NCBI RefSeq assembly: GCF_041022165.1
Contig: NZ_CP163302.1
Span: 4,225,661 to 4,289,660, forward strand
Origin: Sinomonas sp. P10A9
GTDB taxonomy: Bacteria > Actinomycetota > Actinomycetes > Actinomycetales > Micrococcaceae
DNA length: 64,000 nucleotides
Reading direction: 5' to 3'
This document shows, in pieces, positions 20,901 to 29,480 of this stretch. The translations under genes and the position numbers were made by a program. Position 1 is the stretch's first letter, and every line of letters starts with the position of its first letter. Below the pieces are notes generated by a model. That model did not search any database, was not told where the DNA came from, and saw only the letters and a program-made list of their open reading frames with translations.

Positions 20901-21560
20901 ATGCACGAGCCATCCCGCCCTGGCCTCCGCGAGCGACGCCGTCGCGACACCCAGCAGGACGTCCATGAGGCGGCGCTCGCCCTCTTCGAGGCCCAGGGCG
21001 TGCGCGGGACCACGGTCCAGCAGATCGCCGAGCGCGCAGGCATCTCATCGCGCACGTTCTTCCGCTATTTCTCCTCCAAGGAGCAGGCGGCCATCCCCGG
21101 CCAGCGACGCCTGCTCGAGGCGATCGAGGGGCACACGGTGTCCGAGCAGGCCCGGGCTGCAGGCCTCGGCGCCGTGCTGCGCGAGGTCGGGTCCGCCGTG
21201 GAGGCCGTGATCGCGGGCGAGGGCGGCCCGGACCTCGAGGACCACCGCCGCGTCACGCGCCTTCTCGCGAGCGAGCCCGACCTCGCGCTCCTCGCGGCGG
21301 CCCAGGAGCAGGAGCTCGTGGTGCGCCTGCGGGAGCGGCTCACCCCCCAGCTGCCCAACGCCGAACGCCTGGCCATCCGCGTTCTGGCCGAGGTCGCCGT
21401 GGTCCTGTGGAGGAGTTCGTGGGAAGAATGGGCCGAGACTGTGCGGGACGGGGACGCGCCGGACCCCCTCGAGGTCTTCCGCCGCTCGCGCGAGACCCTG
21501 CTCGCCGTCGTCGGCTCCGGGGACATCACCCAAGGGCTCAACCTGAGGAGAACGATGTGA
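20901..21560 (+). CDS. TetR-family transcriptional regulator
   Basis: A 219-residue regulator. The N-terminal helix-turn-helix (ALFEAQGVRGTTVQQIAERAGISSRTFFRYFSSKEQ) is standard TetR; the C-terminal domain resembles the MftR/TetR_C group. Start ATG 20901 is preferred; GTG 20895 is an alternative. Its stop overlaps the start of the aminopeptidase gene (21557-21560), so the two are co-translated. It most likely represses the divergent MFS exporter. Confidence 0.87.
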   Translation: MHEPSRPGLRERRRRDTQQDVHEAALALFEAQGVRGTTVQQIAERAGISSRTFFRYFSSKEQAAIPGQRRLLEAIEGHTVSEQARAAGLGAVLREVGSAVEAVIAGEGGPDLEDHRRVTRLLASEPDLALLAAAQEQELVVRLRERLTPQLPNAERLAIRVLAEVAVVLWRSSWEEWAETVRDGDAPDPLEVFRRSRETLLAVVGSGDITQGLNLRRTM

Positions 21561-22339
21561 TCGAGATCCTGACCGCAGCCGAACTGGCCCAGGCGCGGGA
21601 GACGGGTGCGCTCGTCGCCGACATCCTGCAGACCCTCAAGCGTCGCAGCGCCCCCGGAGTCAACCTCCTGGACATCGACAGCTGGGCGCGAACCATGATT
21701 ATCGAGGACGGGGCGATGTCCTGCTATGTGGATTATGAGCCGTCCTTCGGCCGGGGCGCGTTCGGGCACTACATCTGCACGTCCGTCAACGACGCCGTGC
21801 TCCACGGGCTGCCGCGCGACTACCTGCTGGCAGACGGCGACCTGCTGACGCTAGATCTCGCCGTCAGCAAGGGCGGTGTCGCCGCGGACTCTGCCATCAG
21901 CTTCATCGTGGGCGACTCACGGCCCCCCGAGAGCGTGGCTTTGATCGCCGCGACCGAACGCGCGCTGGACGCGGGCATCGCCGCGGCCCGCCCCGGGGCC
22001 CAGATCGGCGACATCTCCGCGGCCATCGGCTCGATCCTGAGCGAGGCGGGGTACCCGGTCAACACCCTGTTCGGGGGCCACGGCATCGGATCGACCATGC
22101 ATCAGGACCCGCACATTCCGAACACCGGACGCCCCGGCCGCGGCTACCGGCTGCGCCCCGGGCTGCTGCTCGCCCTGGAGCCGTGGGTCATGGCGGACAC
22201 CGCCGAGCTCGTCACCGATGCCGACGGGTGGACGCTCCGGAGCGCAACGGGCTGCCGGACGGCGCACAGCGAGCACACGATCGCCATCACGGAGGACGGG
22301 GCCGAGATCATCACCCTGCCGCGGCAGGCTCACGGCTGA
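21557..22339 (+). CDS. map: Type I methionine aminopeptidase
   Basis: A 260-residue M24 metallopeptidase that removes the initiator Met. All five dimetal ligands are present: D100 (LLTLDLAV), D111 (VAADSAIS), H175 (GGHGIG), E208 (LALEPW) and E239 (HSEHTI), with H83 in the substrate site. Start GTG 21557 has GAGGAG 6 nt upstream and overlaps the TetR stop. Lacking a ribosomal-protein context, this is probably an accessory copy; linkage to an efflux repressor is unusual but could simply be read-through. Confidence 0.88.
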   Translation: MIEILTAAELAQARETGALVADILQTLKRRSAPGVNLLDIDSWARTMIIEDGAMSCYVDYEPSFGRGAFGHYICTSVNDAVLHGLPRDYLLADGDLLTLDLAVSKGGVAADSAISFIVGDSRPPESVALIAATERALDAGIAAARPGAQIGDISAAIGSILSEAGYPVNTLFGGHGIGSTMHQDPHIPNTGRPGRGYRLRPGLLLALEPWVMADTAELVTDADGWTLRSATGCRTAHSEHTIAITEDGAEIITLPRQAHG

Positions 22340-22368
22340 GACCACCCGGCGTCCCCCACCCACGGAAG

Positions 22369-22412
22369 GGCGGCGTACGACGTCGGGTGCCCACCCGCCG
22401 TCGTACGCCGCC
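22369..22412. terminator. Bidirectional terminator between map and the CocE gene
   Basis: A 14-bp perfect stem (GGCGGCGTACGACG at 22369-22382 with its complement at 22399-22412) with a 16-nt loop lies between convergent genes. Confidence 0.75.
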
Positions 22413-22430
22413 TTGCGCCGAGACCCGGCC

Positions 22431-24155
22431 CTACTCCGCCGTGCGCGTGGTGAACGGCAGCACGAGCCGGGACGGGTGCGTCGCGTCGCGGTACACCTTG
22501 TGGGTGACGGGCCGGCCCACGGGGAGGTGGAACGCGTCCGGGGGCAGGAGCGAGTTGTGCTCGTCCACGAGGGGCTCATCGTTGGAGAGCTCCACGGTGA
22601 GCCGATGCCCGGGCAGGAACGTGTTCGCGAACGGGTACAGCCGCACCACGTACTCCTCGATCTTCCCCGGCTCCACGGGCACGGTGCGCGTGTGCGGGTG
22701 GTACGGGCTGCCCTCGGTGGTGCGCTCGTCGAGCTCGCGGTGCGAGGCCTTGAGGTAGCCCGTGGTGATGAGCTGCCGCTTGCCGTTCGGGGCCGTGTCC
22801 CATAGGCGCAGGATGAAGTTCGTGTCGTCTTGGTCGATCTCGGCGAACAGGTGCGCGGCGCCGGTGCCCATCATCTCGGTGCGCTCGTCGAACACCTCTG
22901 TGGTCCAGGAGAGGACCTCGACCTTGTCCGTGACGGTGAGCGGGGCCTGGTAGAACCCGTCCGGTGCGGCGTGGGCGGTGCCCATGGGCTCGGGCTCGGC
23001 CGAGAGCTTGCGGCGCGGGCGGAGGTACAGCGGGCGGTACTCGATGTCCTTGGGCGGGAACGCGGTGCCGGTGACGTGCTCACGGGAGCCCTCGACGAAC
23101 ACCGAGACCGCGGGCTCGTCCATGATGCCGTTGTCGATGCCCTTGATCCAGTAGTCGTACCAGCGGAACATCTTCTCGTGCTCCTCGATGAAGGGGCGCG
23201 ACTGCATGGGCGGGTACGGGCCGATGTCCAGCTTCTTGGGGCCCTTGAGGGTGTTGAACAGCTCGATCGTGCCGTCCAGCGTCCAGCCTCGGCCCTGGTC
23301 GAGCTGGAGGTAGACCGGGATGTCGATGTTCTTGGCGAGGTTGACCGGGTTGCGCTCCTCGTACCACTCGCCGTCGAGCTCGTTCATGACGATGTCGAAC
23401 CACGCTTCGTGGTTCTTCGGGTAGTTCAGCGTGTGGACCAGGTTCGGCCACGCGGCCGCGTCCGGATCCGCGAGCCGCTCCGCGACGAGCTTCTTGATCT
23501 CCTCCGGCGAATGCTGCTCGAGCATGCGGGACTTCACCCGGTCCGTGAACGCCCACCCGGAGTCGCCGCCGCGGCCTTCGCGCGCGGCACGCGGCATGAA
23601 CCACATGACGCCGCCGTGGTACGTGGTCTCGTAGAAGTCGTAGTGGCCGCCGGAGACGAAGATCGCCTTGAGGTGCGGGGGCCGCTCGGCCGCGGCGAGG
23701 ATCTGCATGGACCCGAAGTAGGAGATGCCGATCATGCCCACGTTGCCGTCGCACCACGGCTGCTCGGCGACCCACTCGATGAAGTCGTAGGCGTCCTGGC
23801 CCAGAGATACGCCGCCGGCGTTGTAGTTGCCGATGTGCTCCCCGCCCGAATCGCCGGAGCCGCGCAGGTCCCCGATCACGTGGGCGTACCCCTCGCCGAC
23901 CACCCGGGCGATGTCCCCGGCCTCGATGCAGCCGTCCCACATGGGGCTCGGCCGCCGCTGCGGCGGCATGGTCAGGGCGAGGGCCTGCAGCTCCTTGCCG
24001 TACGGGCTCAGCGCCACGAGCGCCGGCCGCGGCGCATCATCGGTGCCGTGGTACACGTCGAGCGCGAGCTCAACGCCGTCCCGCATCGGGGCGCGGAGGT
24101 GCTTGCGGACGGTGATGCTGTGGCCTCCCGCGTCGATGTTCTCGTACTCAGCCAT
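22431..24155 (-). CDS. CocE/NonD-type (X-Pro dipeptidyl-peptidase-like) hydrolase
   Basis: A 574-residue serine hydrolase of the S15/CocE family, which cleaves esters or acyl amides. The nucleophile is S145 in GISYFGS; DLRGSGDSGG near residue 100 is the conserved loop before it. The C-terminal jelly-roll domain (about 390-570) is the X-Pro dipeptidyl-peptidase C-domain. Start ATG 24155 overlaps the MBL gene end by 8 nt. It is the last gene of the minus-strand catabolic operon. Substrate unknown; the family includes cocaine esterase and glutaryl acylases. Confidence 0.87.
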   Translation of the reverse strand: MAEYENIDAGGHSITVRKHLRAPMRDGVELALDVYHGTDDAPRPALVALSPYGKELQALALTMPPQRRPSPMWDGCIEAGDIARVVGEGYAHVIGDLRGSGDSGGEHIGNYNAGGVSLGQDAYDFIEWVAEQPWCDGNVGMIGISYFGSMQILAAAERPPHLKAIFVSGGHYDFYETTYHGGVMWFMPRAAREGRGGDSGWAFTDRVKSRMLEQHSPEEIKKLVAERLADPDAAAWPNLVHTLNYPKNHEAWFDIVMNELDGEWYEERNPVNLAKNIDIPVYLQLDQGRGWTLDGTIELFNTLKGPKKLDIGPYPPMQSRPFIEEHEKMFRWYDYWIKGIDNGIMDEPAVSVFVEGSREHVTGTAFPPKDIEYRPLYLRPRRKLSAEPEPMGTAHAAPDGFYQAPLTVTDKVEVLSWTTEVFDERTEMMGTGAAHLFAEIDQDDTNFILRLWDTAPNGKRQLITTGYLKASHRELDERTTEGSPYHPHTRTVPVEPGKIEEYVVRLYPFANTFLPGHRLTVELSNDEPLVDEHNSLLPPDAFHLPVGRPVTHKVYRDATHPSRLVLPFTTRTAE

Positions 24156-25122
24156 GGATGGAATGCTCCTGGTTCTGAAGGGCACGGGTCAGGTAGCCGT
24201 CGAGGGTCGTGAAGAACGGGGACGGCTCGAGGGTCGGGTCGCCGTCGTACCCGAGCTCCCGGGCGACCCGCTCGAACGGCGAGTAGACCGACTCGGTCGG
24301 GACCACGCCGTCGTGCACATAGCGTTCGACGACGCCGCGGATGCGCGCCTCGAGCGCGAGGCTCTCCTCGAGCGCGCGGTGGGCCTGCGCGGCGTCGAGT
24401 TCGACGCCGAACGGCTCGCCGTCCGCGCCGCGGTAGGGGTGCCCGAGGTACAGGCGCTCGGGGCGCACCTCGTCCCGGAGGTGCTCAAGGCTCGAGCGGT
24501 AGGCGTCCGGGTCGGTGTAGCCGGGGAACCGGTTGGCCGCTCCGTGGATCTGGACGGCGTCGCCCACGAAAACGGCGTTCTGCCCGCTGAGATTCTGCGT
24601 GGCGAGGCGGTAGGCCACCGAGCCGGGGGTGTGGCCGGGCACGGGGTGCACCGAGAGGGTCACGTCCCCGCCGAGGGAGATGGTCTCGCCGCCGTGCACG
24701 AGGACGGTCGGCTCCATCTCGCCGGAGATAGCCGACGCCGCGGTCTGGGCCTGCTGCTGCACGCCGTCAGGGTTCTTGAGGTACTTCTGGCGACCCGCGG
24801 CGTACTCCTCGACGTGCCCGTCACGCGAGCGGAGCATGTGCGCGTCGGCCTCGTGGATCACGACCTTGGCGCGGCCTCCGGTGAGCTCCCAGAGGGCCTT
24901 CGCGCCACCGAGGTGGTCGATGTGCCCGTGGGTGAGGAAGATCCACTTGATCTCGTCGATGCTGCGGCCGAGCTGCTCGAGTGCGGGGATCATGCCCTCC
25001 CGGGGGGAGGAGGCGATGCCCGTGTCGACGATCGCCGGCTCGGGCGCATCGATGAAGTAGCTGTAGAGGCCGAATCGGCCCCACGGCGAGACGAGCGGGT
25101 GGACGGTGGCGGTGCCGTTCAT
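24148..25122 (-). CDS. MBL-fold metallo-hydrolase, lactonase-like
   Basis: A 324-residue metallo-beta-lactamase-fold enzyme. The metal motif is H65-x-H67-x-D69-H70 (LTHGHIDHLGG), followed by VPGHTPGS, FVGDAVQ and YLGHPYRG, giving a full dinuclear site. This class contains acyl-homoserine-lactone lactonases and other ester or thioester hydrolases. The start ATG overlaps the stop of the esterase gene (ATGA). In this operon, cleavage of a pathway lactone or thioester is as likely as quorum quenching. Confidence 0.85.
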   Translation of the reverse strand: MNGTATVHPLVSPWGRFGLYSYFIDAPEPAIVDTGIASSPREGMIPALEQLGRSIDEIKWIFLTHGHIDHLGGAKALWELTGGRAKVVIHEADAHMLRSRDGHVEEYAAGRQKYLKNPDGVQQQAQTAASAISGEMEPTVLVHGGETISLGGDVTLSVHPVPGHTPGSVAYRLATQNLSGQNAVFVGDAVQIHGAANRFPGYTDPDAYRSSLEHLRDEVRPERLYLGHPYRGADGEPFGVELDAAQAHRALEESLALEARIRGVVERYVHDGVVPTESVYSPFERVARELGYDGDPTLEPSPFFTTLDGYLTRALQNQEHSIHG

Positions 25123-26066
25123 CGTCCGCTCGCCTTCTCAGCCAAGGCGCCGGCGAGGAAGTCCCGGGTCTGGGCGAAGGCCGCGGCGTACTCCGGGATC
25201 CAGCCGAAGTTCGCCACGAAGCCGTGATTCGCGCCGCTATACCGCGTGACGGTCGCGTCGACGCCCACCTCCGCGAGGCGCCGGCCGTAGAGCTCGCCCT
25301 CGTCCCGCAGCGGGTCGAACTCCGCGGTGAGGATGAGGGCCGCCGGAAGGCCGGTAAGGTCCTCGCGTTTGATCGGGGAAACGAGCGGGTCGGCGGGATC
25401 GGCGCCGCTGTCGAGGTAGAACGCGTTGAACGGCTTCAGGCCCGCGGTCTCGAGACCGTAGCCCGTCGCATTCTCCCGCAGCGAGGCATAGCGGGCCTCG
25501 TCGAAGTCGAGGTCCAGAGACGGGTAGTAGAGGATCTGGTGGGTGATCCGGTCGAACCCGTCGTCGTGCGCCATGGCAGCGACGGCGGCGGCGAACGTGC
25601 CGCCGGAGCTGTCGCCGGCCACGGCGAGCGTGGTCCTGTCCCACGTGAGGTCCTCGCCGTGCTCGGCGACCCAGCGGACCACGCCGTAGCAGTCGGTCAG
25701 GCCTGCGGGGAAGGCGGCCTCCGGGGCCCTGCGGTACCCGACTGATATGACCTTGACGCCGGTCTCCTTGGCCAGCGCACGGGCCACGTGGTCGTGGGTG
25801 TCGAGGCTTCCGAGGAAGAACGCGCCGCCGTGAAAGTACACGATGACCCCATACGAGTCGGCCTCGGCGGGCGTGTAGATCCGGACCGGGACGTCGCCCG
25901 ACGGCGTGGCGGCGACGGCGTCGTCGACCGCGTGCAGCGGGAGGCGGTCGTCGGGGGCGGGGACGTGCGACTCCTCGTCGGCACGGAGCACGGCAGGGTC
26001 GATCGGGCCCGGCGGCGGGGCGGGGAGACTGGCGACGATACGGGCGATCTCCGGATGCAGCGCCAT
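25119..26066 (-). CDS. HSL-family alpha/beta hydrolase (esterase)
   Basis: A 315-residue carboxylesterase of the hormone-sensitive-lipase family. The oxyanion motif HGGAFF (H79-G-G), nucleophile S153 in GDSSGG, D251 in AEFDPLRD and H281 in GANHGF complete the triad. It starts 4 nt after the flavin monooxygenase stop and is coupled to the MBL gene. It probably hydrolyses a short-chain ester formed in the pathway. Confidence 0.9.
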   Translation of the reverse strand: MALHPEIARIVASLPAPPPGPIDPAVLRADEESHVPAPDDRLPLHAVDDAVAATPSGDVPVRIYTPAEADSYGVIVYFHGGAFFLGSLDTHDHVARALAKETGVKVISVGYRRAPEAAFPAGLTDCYGVVRWVAEHGEDLTWDRTTLAVAGDSSGGTFAAAVAAMAHDDGFDRITHQILYYPSLDLDFDEARYASLRENATGYGLETAGLKPFNAFYLDSGADPADPLVSPIKREDLTGLPAALILTAEFDPLRDEGELYGRRLAEVGVDATVTRYSGANHGFVANFGWIPEYAAAFAQTRDFLAGALAEKASGR

Positions 26067-26070
26067 GGGC

Positions 26071-27219
26071 TCAGGCCTCGACGGTCTCGGCCGGTGCCGA
26101 CTGCTGCTGGGACTCGGGCTTCTGGCCGGGGAAGACGGAGTTGACCTCGTCTTCGCTCCAGCCCTGGCGCGAGATGCGCTGCAGCTCGTCGGTGACCGGC
26201 TTGCGGGTGGCCTGGTACTGCGCGAGCGCCTCCTTGACCGTGTCGGCCTCGGCGAGGGCGTCGGCGAGGGCACCAGCGTCGAGGATCGCGGAGTTGGCGC
26301 CCTGCCCCTGGTGGTGGAGCATCGAGTGGGCGGCGTCGCCGACGAGGACCACGGAGTCGGAGTGCCAGACGTCGACGGGGTCGATGTCGTAGACCGCGCG
26401 GACATTCACAGTGTCCATGTCGAGCTCGCGGGTGATGTCCACGATGCGCTGGTCGAAGCCCTCGACGGTCTTGAGGAGGTCCTCCTTCGTGATGGACGGC
26501 GCCCACGTGCTCTCCGGGTTCAGGACCGTGATGTCGAAGGAGACCTGATTGCGGTGGCGCAGCGGCAGGAAGTAGACCTTCGTGCCGTGGCCGATGTACA
26601 TGCGCAGGTTGTCATCGATGGTCAGGCCGTGCGTGGCGTCGGAGTCGATGACGGCGCGGTAGGCGTGCTCGCCGGAGAAGACCGGGCCCTTGTCGCTGAA
26701 GAGCTGCTCGCGCACCACGGACTTGATGCCGTCGGCGCCGACCACGAGGTCGGCCTCGACGACGGCGCCGTTGGTGAAGGTCAGGACGGACTTGTCCCTG
26801 TCATTGCCTTCGGCGGCCTCGATCTTCTCGAGCTTGTGGCCCAGCTTGACCATGCCTTCGGGGAGCACGCCGATGAGGGCCTCGATGAAGTCGCCGCGGT
26901 GGATGAGGTGCGTGGGGCCGTACTTCTCGATCTCGGGCCAGGAGTCCTTCATGATCGGCTCGCCGGTGGCGGTCAGGATCTCGAAGTAGTCGCTCGGGGA
27001 GGAGACGGCGGCGATCGCGTCACGGATCCCCCACTCGCGGAAGCGCTCCATGGAGTTGGGGCGGAGGCCGATGCCGGCGCCGACCTCGCGGGTCTGGCCG
27101 GCCTGCTCGTAGACGGTGACGTTCGCGCCCAGCAGGCTCAGGGCCTTGGCCGAGGCGGCTCCGGCGTAGCCGGCCCCGATGATGGCGATGTTCAGGTTCT
27201 TCAGCATTGAAGAGTTCAT
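26071..27219 (-). CDS. FAD-dependent group A monooxygenase (aromatic hydroxylase-like)
   Basis: A 382-residue flavoprotein. The N-terminal dinucleotide motif is AIIGAGYAGAASA (GxGxxG) and the late FAD ribityl motif is VGDAAHSMLHHQGQGAN. A central beta-sheet region is typical of salicylate- or 6-hydroxynicotinate-hydroxylase-type enzymes, which use NAD(P)H and oxygen. ATG 27219 is chosen; ATG 27207 is possible. It suggests the island oxidises a ring compound in addition to the P450 step. Exact substrate unknown. Confidence 0.87.
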   Translation of the reverse strand: MNSSMLKNLNIAIIGAGYAGAASAKALSLLGANVTVYEQAGQTREVGAGIGLRPNSMERFREWGIRDAIAAVSSPSDYFEILTATGEPIMKDSWPEIEKYGPTHLIHRGDFIEALIGVLPEGMVKLGHKLEKIEAAEGNDRDKSVLTFTNGAVVEADLVVGADGIKSVVREQLFSDKGPVFSGEHAYRAVIDSDATHGLTIDDNLRMYIGHGTKVYFLPLRHRNQVSFDITVLNPESTWAPSITKEDLLKTVEGFDQRIVDITRELDMDTVNVRAVYDIDPVDVWHSDSVVLVGDAAHSMLHHQGQGANSAILDAGALADALAEADTVKEALAQYQATRKPVTDELQRISRQGWSEDEVNSVFPGQKPESQQQSAPAETVEA

Positions 27220-27241
27220 GGCTGGGTCTCTTTCTGGGAAG

Positions 27242-28195
27242 TCAGTTCTTGATGCTCAGGAAGTCGGCGGGGCTCTCGACGAAGATCTTGGTGATGGTCT
27301 CCTCGTCGACGCCGGCCTTGCGCAGGTCGGGGATGAGCTGCTCGAAGATGTAGTTCACGGTGTGGCCCTTGACGCCGGGCCAGCCCAGCGGGCTGCAGTT
27401 CGCGTCGGCAGAGGCGAGGACCTGGTCGGCGTGGCCGCCCTGGACGAAGCGCAGGAAGTGCTCGAGCCGCTTGTTGCGCGGCCGGGCCCAGAAGGGCGGG
27501 TCGGGCAGCTCGGTCTCGTAGCCGAACGTGTCGAAGCCGAGGCGGCCGCCCTGCTCGACGATCCAGGTGTCCTGGGTCTTCTCCGCATTGACGCCGTCGT
27601 CCACGTGGCCGAAGAGCACGCGGTCCAGCGGCAGGCCCTCCTCGCGGAAGATCGCGATGGCGGGTTCGGCGTCGATCGCGAGGTGGGTCAGGATCGGTAC
27701 GCCGGTCTGCACGGCGGCGCGGGCGGCGGCGCGGTAGATGCGCTTGTCCAGTTCGGTCATGCGCCCGCCGCGGCTCACGCCGACCTTGATGACGCCGGCT
27801 TTGGCCCCCGTGGCGCCGATGCCCACGGTGATCTCGTGGATGAACTGGGCCGCGAGGTACTCGACGGGCGCGTTCGCGAAGTGCGGCAGCGCCGTGTCGC
27901 CGCCCACGAACCCGGTGCACGCGACGATGTGCACGCCGGTCTTGGCGGAGAGGGACTTGTAGTAGTCCACGTCGCGGCCGTTGCAGATGCCGGTCGCGTC
28001 CACGAACGTCCCGCCGCCGTTCTCATGGAAGGCGCGCAGCTTCGGCACCGTCTCCTCGTACCGCTGCTCGGGGGTTTTCCACCACGTCGTGTCCAGCTCG
28101 GAGCCCGGCATGCCGTAGCCGATGTGCTCGTGGATGGCCACGAGGCCGAGTTCTTCCGCGGGGATGGTTCCCAGGACCGTGTTCACCTTGGACAT
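27242..28195 (-). CDS. Phosphotriesterase-family metal hydrolase, complete active site
   Basis: A 317-residue TIM-barrel hydrolase. All expected binuclear metal ligands are present: H22-x-H24 (IHEHIG), carbamylatable K137 (GVIKVG), H171 (LTHLA), H197 (FGHVDD) and D264 (SADANC). The opening VNTVLGTIPAEELG is typical of the family. Members include lactonases and promiscuous organophosphatases, so hydrolysis of a lactone or ester intermediate is likely. It begins 4 nt after the adjacent paralogue stop, implying joint expression in equal amounts. Confidence 0.87.
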   Translation of the reverse strand: MSKVNTVLGTIPAEELGLVAIHEHIGYGMPGSELDTTWWKTPEQRYEETVPKLRAFHENGGGTFVDATGICNGRDVDYYKSLSAKTGVHIVACTGFVGGDTALPHFANAPVEYLAAQFIHEITVGIGATGAKAGVIKVGVSRGGRMTELDKRIYRAAARAAVQTGVPILTHLAIDAEPAIAIFREEGLPLDRVLFGHVDDGVNAEKTQDTWIVEQGGRLGFDTFGYETELPDPPFWARPRNKRLEHFLRFVQGGHADQVLASADANCSPLGWPGVKGHTVNYIFEQLIPDLRKAGVDEETITKIFVESPADFLSIKN

Positions 28196-28199
28196 GGGG

Positions 28200-29237
28200 T
28201 CACGCAGCCTTTGCGATCGAGAGGGCCAGGAGGTTGCGCGGGTTGTCCACGAGGATGCGCTGGGCGTCCTCGTCGGCCAGGCCCTGCGCCGCCAGGAGGG
28301 GCATGAAGGCTGAGAGGAGGTAGCTGAACGGCACGTCCGAATCCGGCTGGCCCTTCGCGACGCCGATCGCGTTGGACGAGAGCAGGATCCGGTCCGCGTG
28401 CCCCTCCCTGACGAGCTCGAGCACCGCGGCAACCCGCTCGGCGTCGGTGAGGTGGTCGGCGTCGTCGTCCAGGCCCACATGGTCGAACGCGACGAAGGCG
28501 CCCCGACGGGCGACCTCCAGCGGCGCGCCCGCAGCGACCGCATCCTTGCGGTCGAGACCGCCGACGACGACGCGGGCGGCCGGGAGCTCCTCGTCCAGGA
28601 CGACCTCGAGCTCGGCGACGGCATCCTTGCCGTAGCGGATCGAGAGCGGGACCCCCGTGGCGAGGGCGGTCCGGGCCGCGCCGCGGAACAGGCTCTCGTC
28701 CGTGGGCGTCATGCCCGCGCGGGTGGCAGCGGTGGCCACCAGCCCAGCGGCGCCGCGCCGCTCGACGCGCGGCACCACCATGCCCTCCGTGACCTCCTTG
28801 GTGAAGAGGACAGCGAACTTCTCGGCCGGCCACGGCGTGGGCGGATTGGTCTGCGGCGTGAGGAAGTAGCCCCCGAGCATCTCCTCCGGGCCCATGCCCG
28901 TCGAGGCGACGATGTGCACGCCGGTGCTGCGCGAGAGCGCTTCGAGGAGCAGGACGTCGCGGCCGTGGAACATGCCCGTGCTGTCAACGATGGCCGTTCC
29001 GCCGTGCTCGCGGAAGTCCGCGAGCTTGGCCGCCAGGGCCTCGAAGATCTCGGCGCGGTCCATCGTGACGTCGAACGCGTACTCGGCGCCCGGGACCACC
29101 GAGAGCAGCGCCTCGTGGACCGCGACCACCCCCAGCTCGTCGGCGGGGATCGGGCCCAGAACAGTATTGACGGACGTGCCGGAGCGCGGCTCGTCCGTGT
29201 GGATATCGCCGAGGGCGATGGCTGTGGGGTGACTCAA
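28200..29237 (-). CDS. Phosphotriesterase-like paralogue lacking metal ligands
   Basis: A 345-residue protein with the same opening (VNTVLGPIPADELG) and overall layout as the next gene, so homology is clear. Aligning by neighbouring motifs, five of six metal ligands are replaced: the second His of HxH is A43, the Lys position is A168, the two following His are R201 and G227, and the Asp is N289; only H41 remains. It is intact and first in the operon, so this looks like a pseudoenzyme or an enzyme with a different chemistry, possibly a partner of its paralogue. Start TTG 29237 follows a strong AAAGGAG; no ATG fits. Confidence 0.8.
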   Translation of the reverse strand: MSHPTAIALGDIHTDEPRSGTSVNTVLGPIPADELGVVAVHEALLSVVPGAEYAFDVTMDRAEIFEALAAKLADFREHGGTAIVDSTGMFHGRDVLLLEALSRSTGVHIVASTGMGPEEMLGGYFLTPQTNPPTPWPAEKFAVLFTKEVTEGMVVPRVERRGAAGLVATAATRAGMTPTDESLFRGAARTALATGVPLSIRYGKDAVAELEVVLDEELPAARVVVGGLDRKDAVAAGAPLEVARRGAFVAFDHVGLDDDADHLTDAERVAAVLELVREGHADRILLSSNAIGVAKGQPDSDVPFSYLLSAFMPLLAAQGLADEDAQRILVDNPRNLLALSIAKAA

Positions 29238-29326
29238 GGCCTCTCCTTTGGAGCTTGGGGACGGGGGCTTGGCGAAGGGGAAACACCCGGCGAGAGCCCG
29301 GCGTACTGTGCCTAGCATCACACTCT

Positions 29327-29343
29327 CTTTACATGATGTCAAG
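29327..29343 (-). promoter_or_regulatory. Operator O1 with -35 element of the hydrolase operon
   Basis: On the minus strand the site reads CTTGACATCATGTAAAG, an imperfect palindrome containing a consensus TTGACA -35. It matches operator O2 at 15 of 17 bases in opposite orientation. A weak -10 (GATGCT) lies 17 bp downstream. It is a likely TetR-family binding site that would block RNA polymerase. Confidence 0.7.
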
Positions 29344-29400
29344 AAACTTTCCATCGCGTTTCTATCGTCACGTCCGCGAATCATGCATCACGTTGTGACT

Positions 29401-29417
29401 CTTGACACTATGTAAAG
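29401..29417 (+). promoter_or_regulatory. Operator O2 with -35 element of the MFS/P450 operon
   Basis: CTTGACACTATGTAAAG mirrors O1, 74 bp away centre to centre, and again contains TTGACA (29402-29407). A weak -10 (CAAACT, 29425-29430) follows after 17 bp. A GCATCAC motif also occurs at 29315 and 29385 and inverted at 29431, flanking both operators. Confidence 0.7.
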
Positions 29418-29480
29418 ATACAGGCAAACTGTGATGCAGCACACCCCTCTTCCTCACTTGGAAACGAAGGAGTTTCATCG

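Noticed and set aside
24148-25122. Naming the MBL protein a quorum-quenching AHL lactonase
   Set aside because: The metal motif is shared by many MBL-fold hydrolases and the operon context points to catabolism; sequence alone does not decide.
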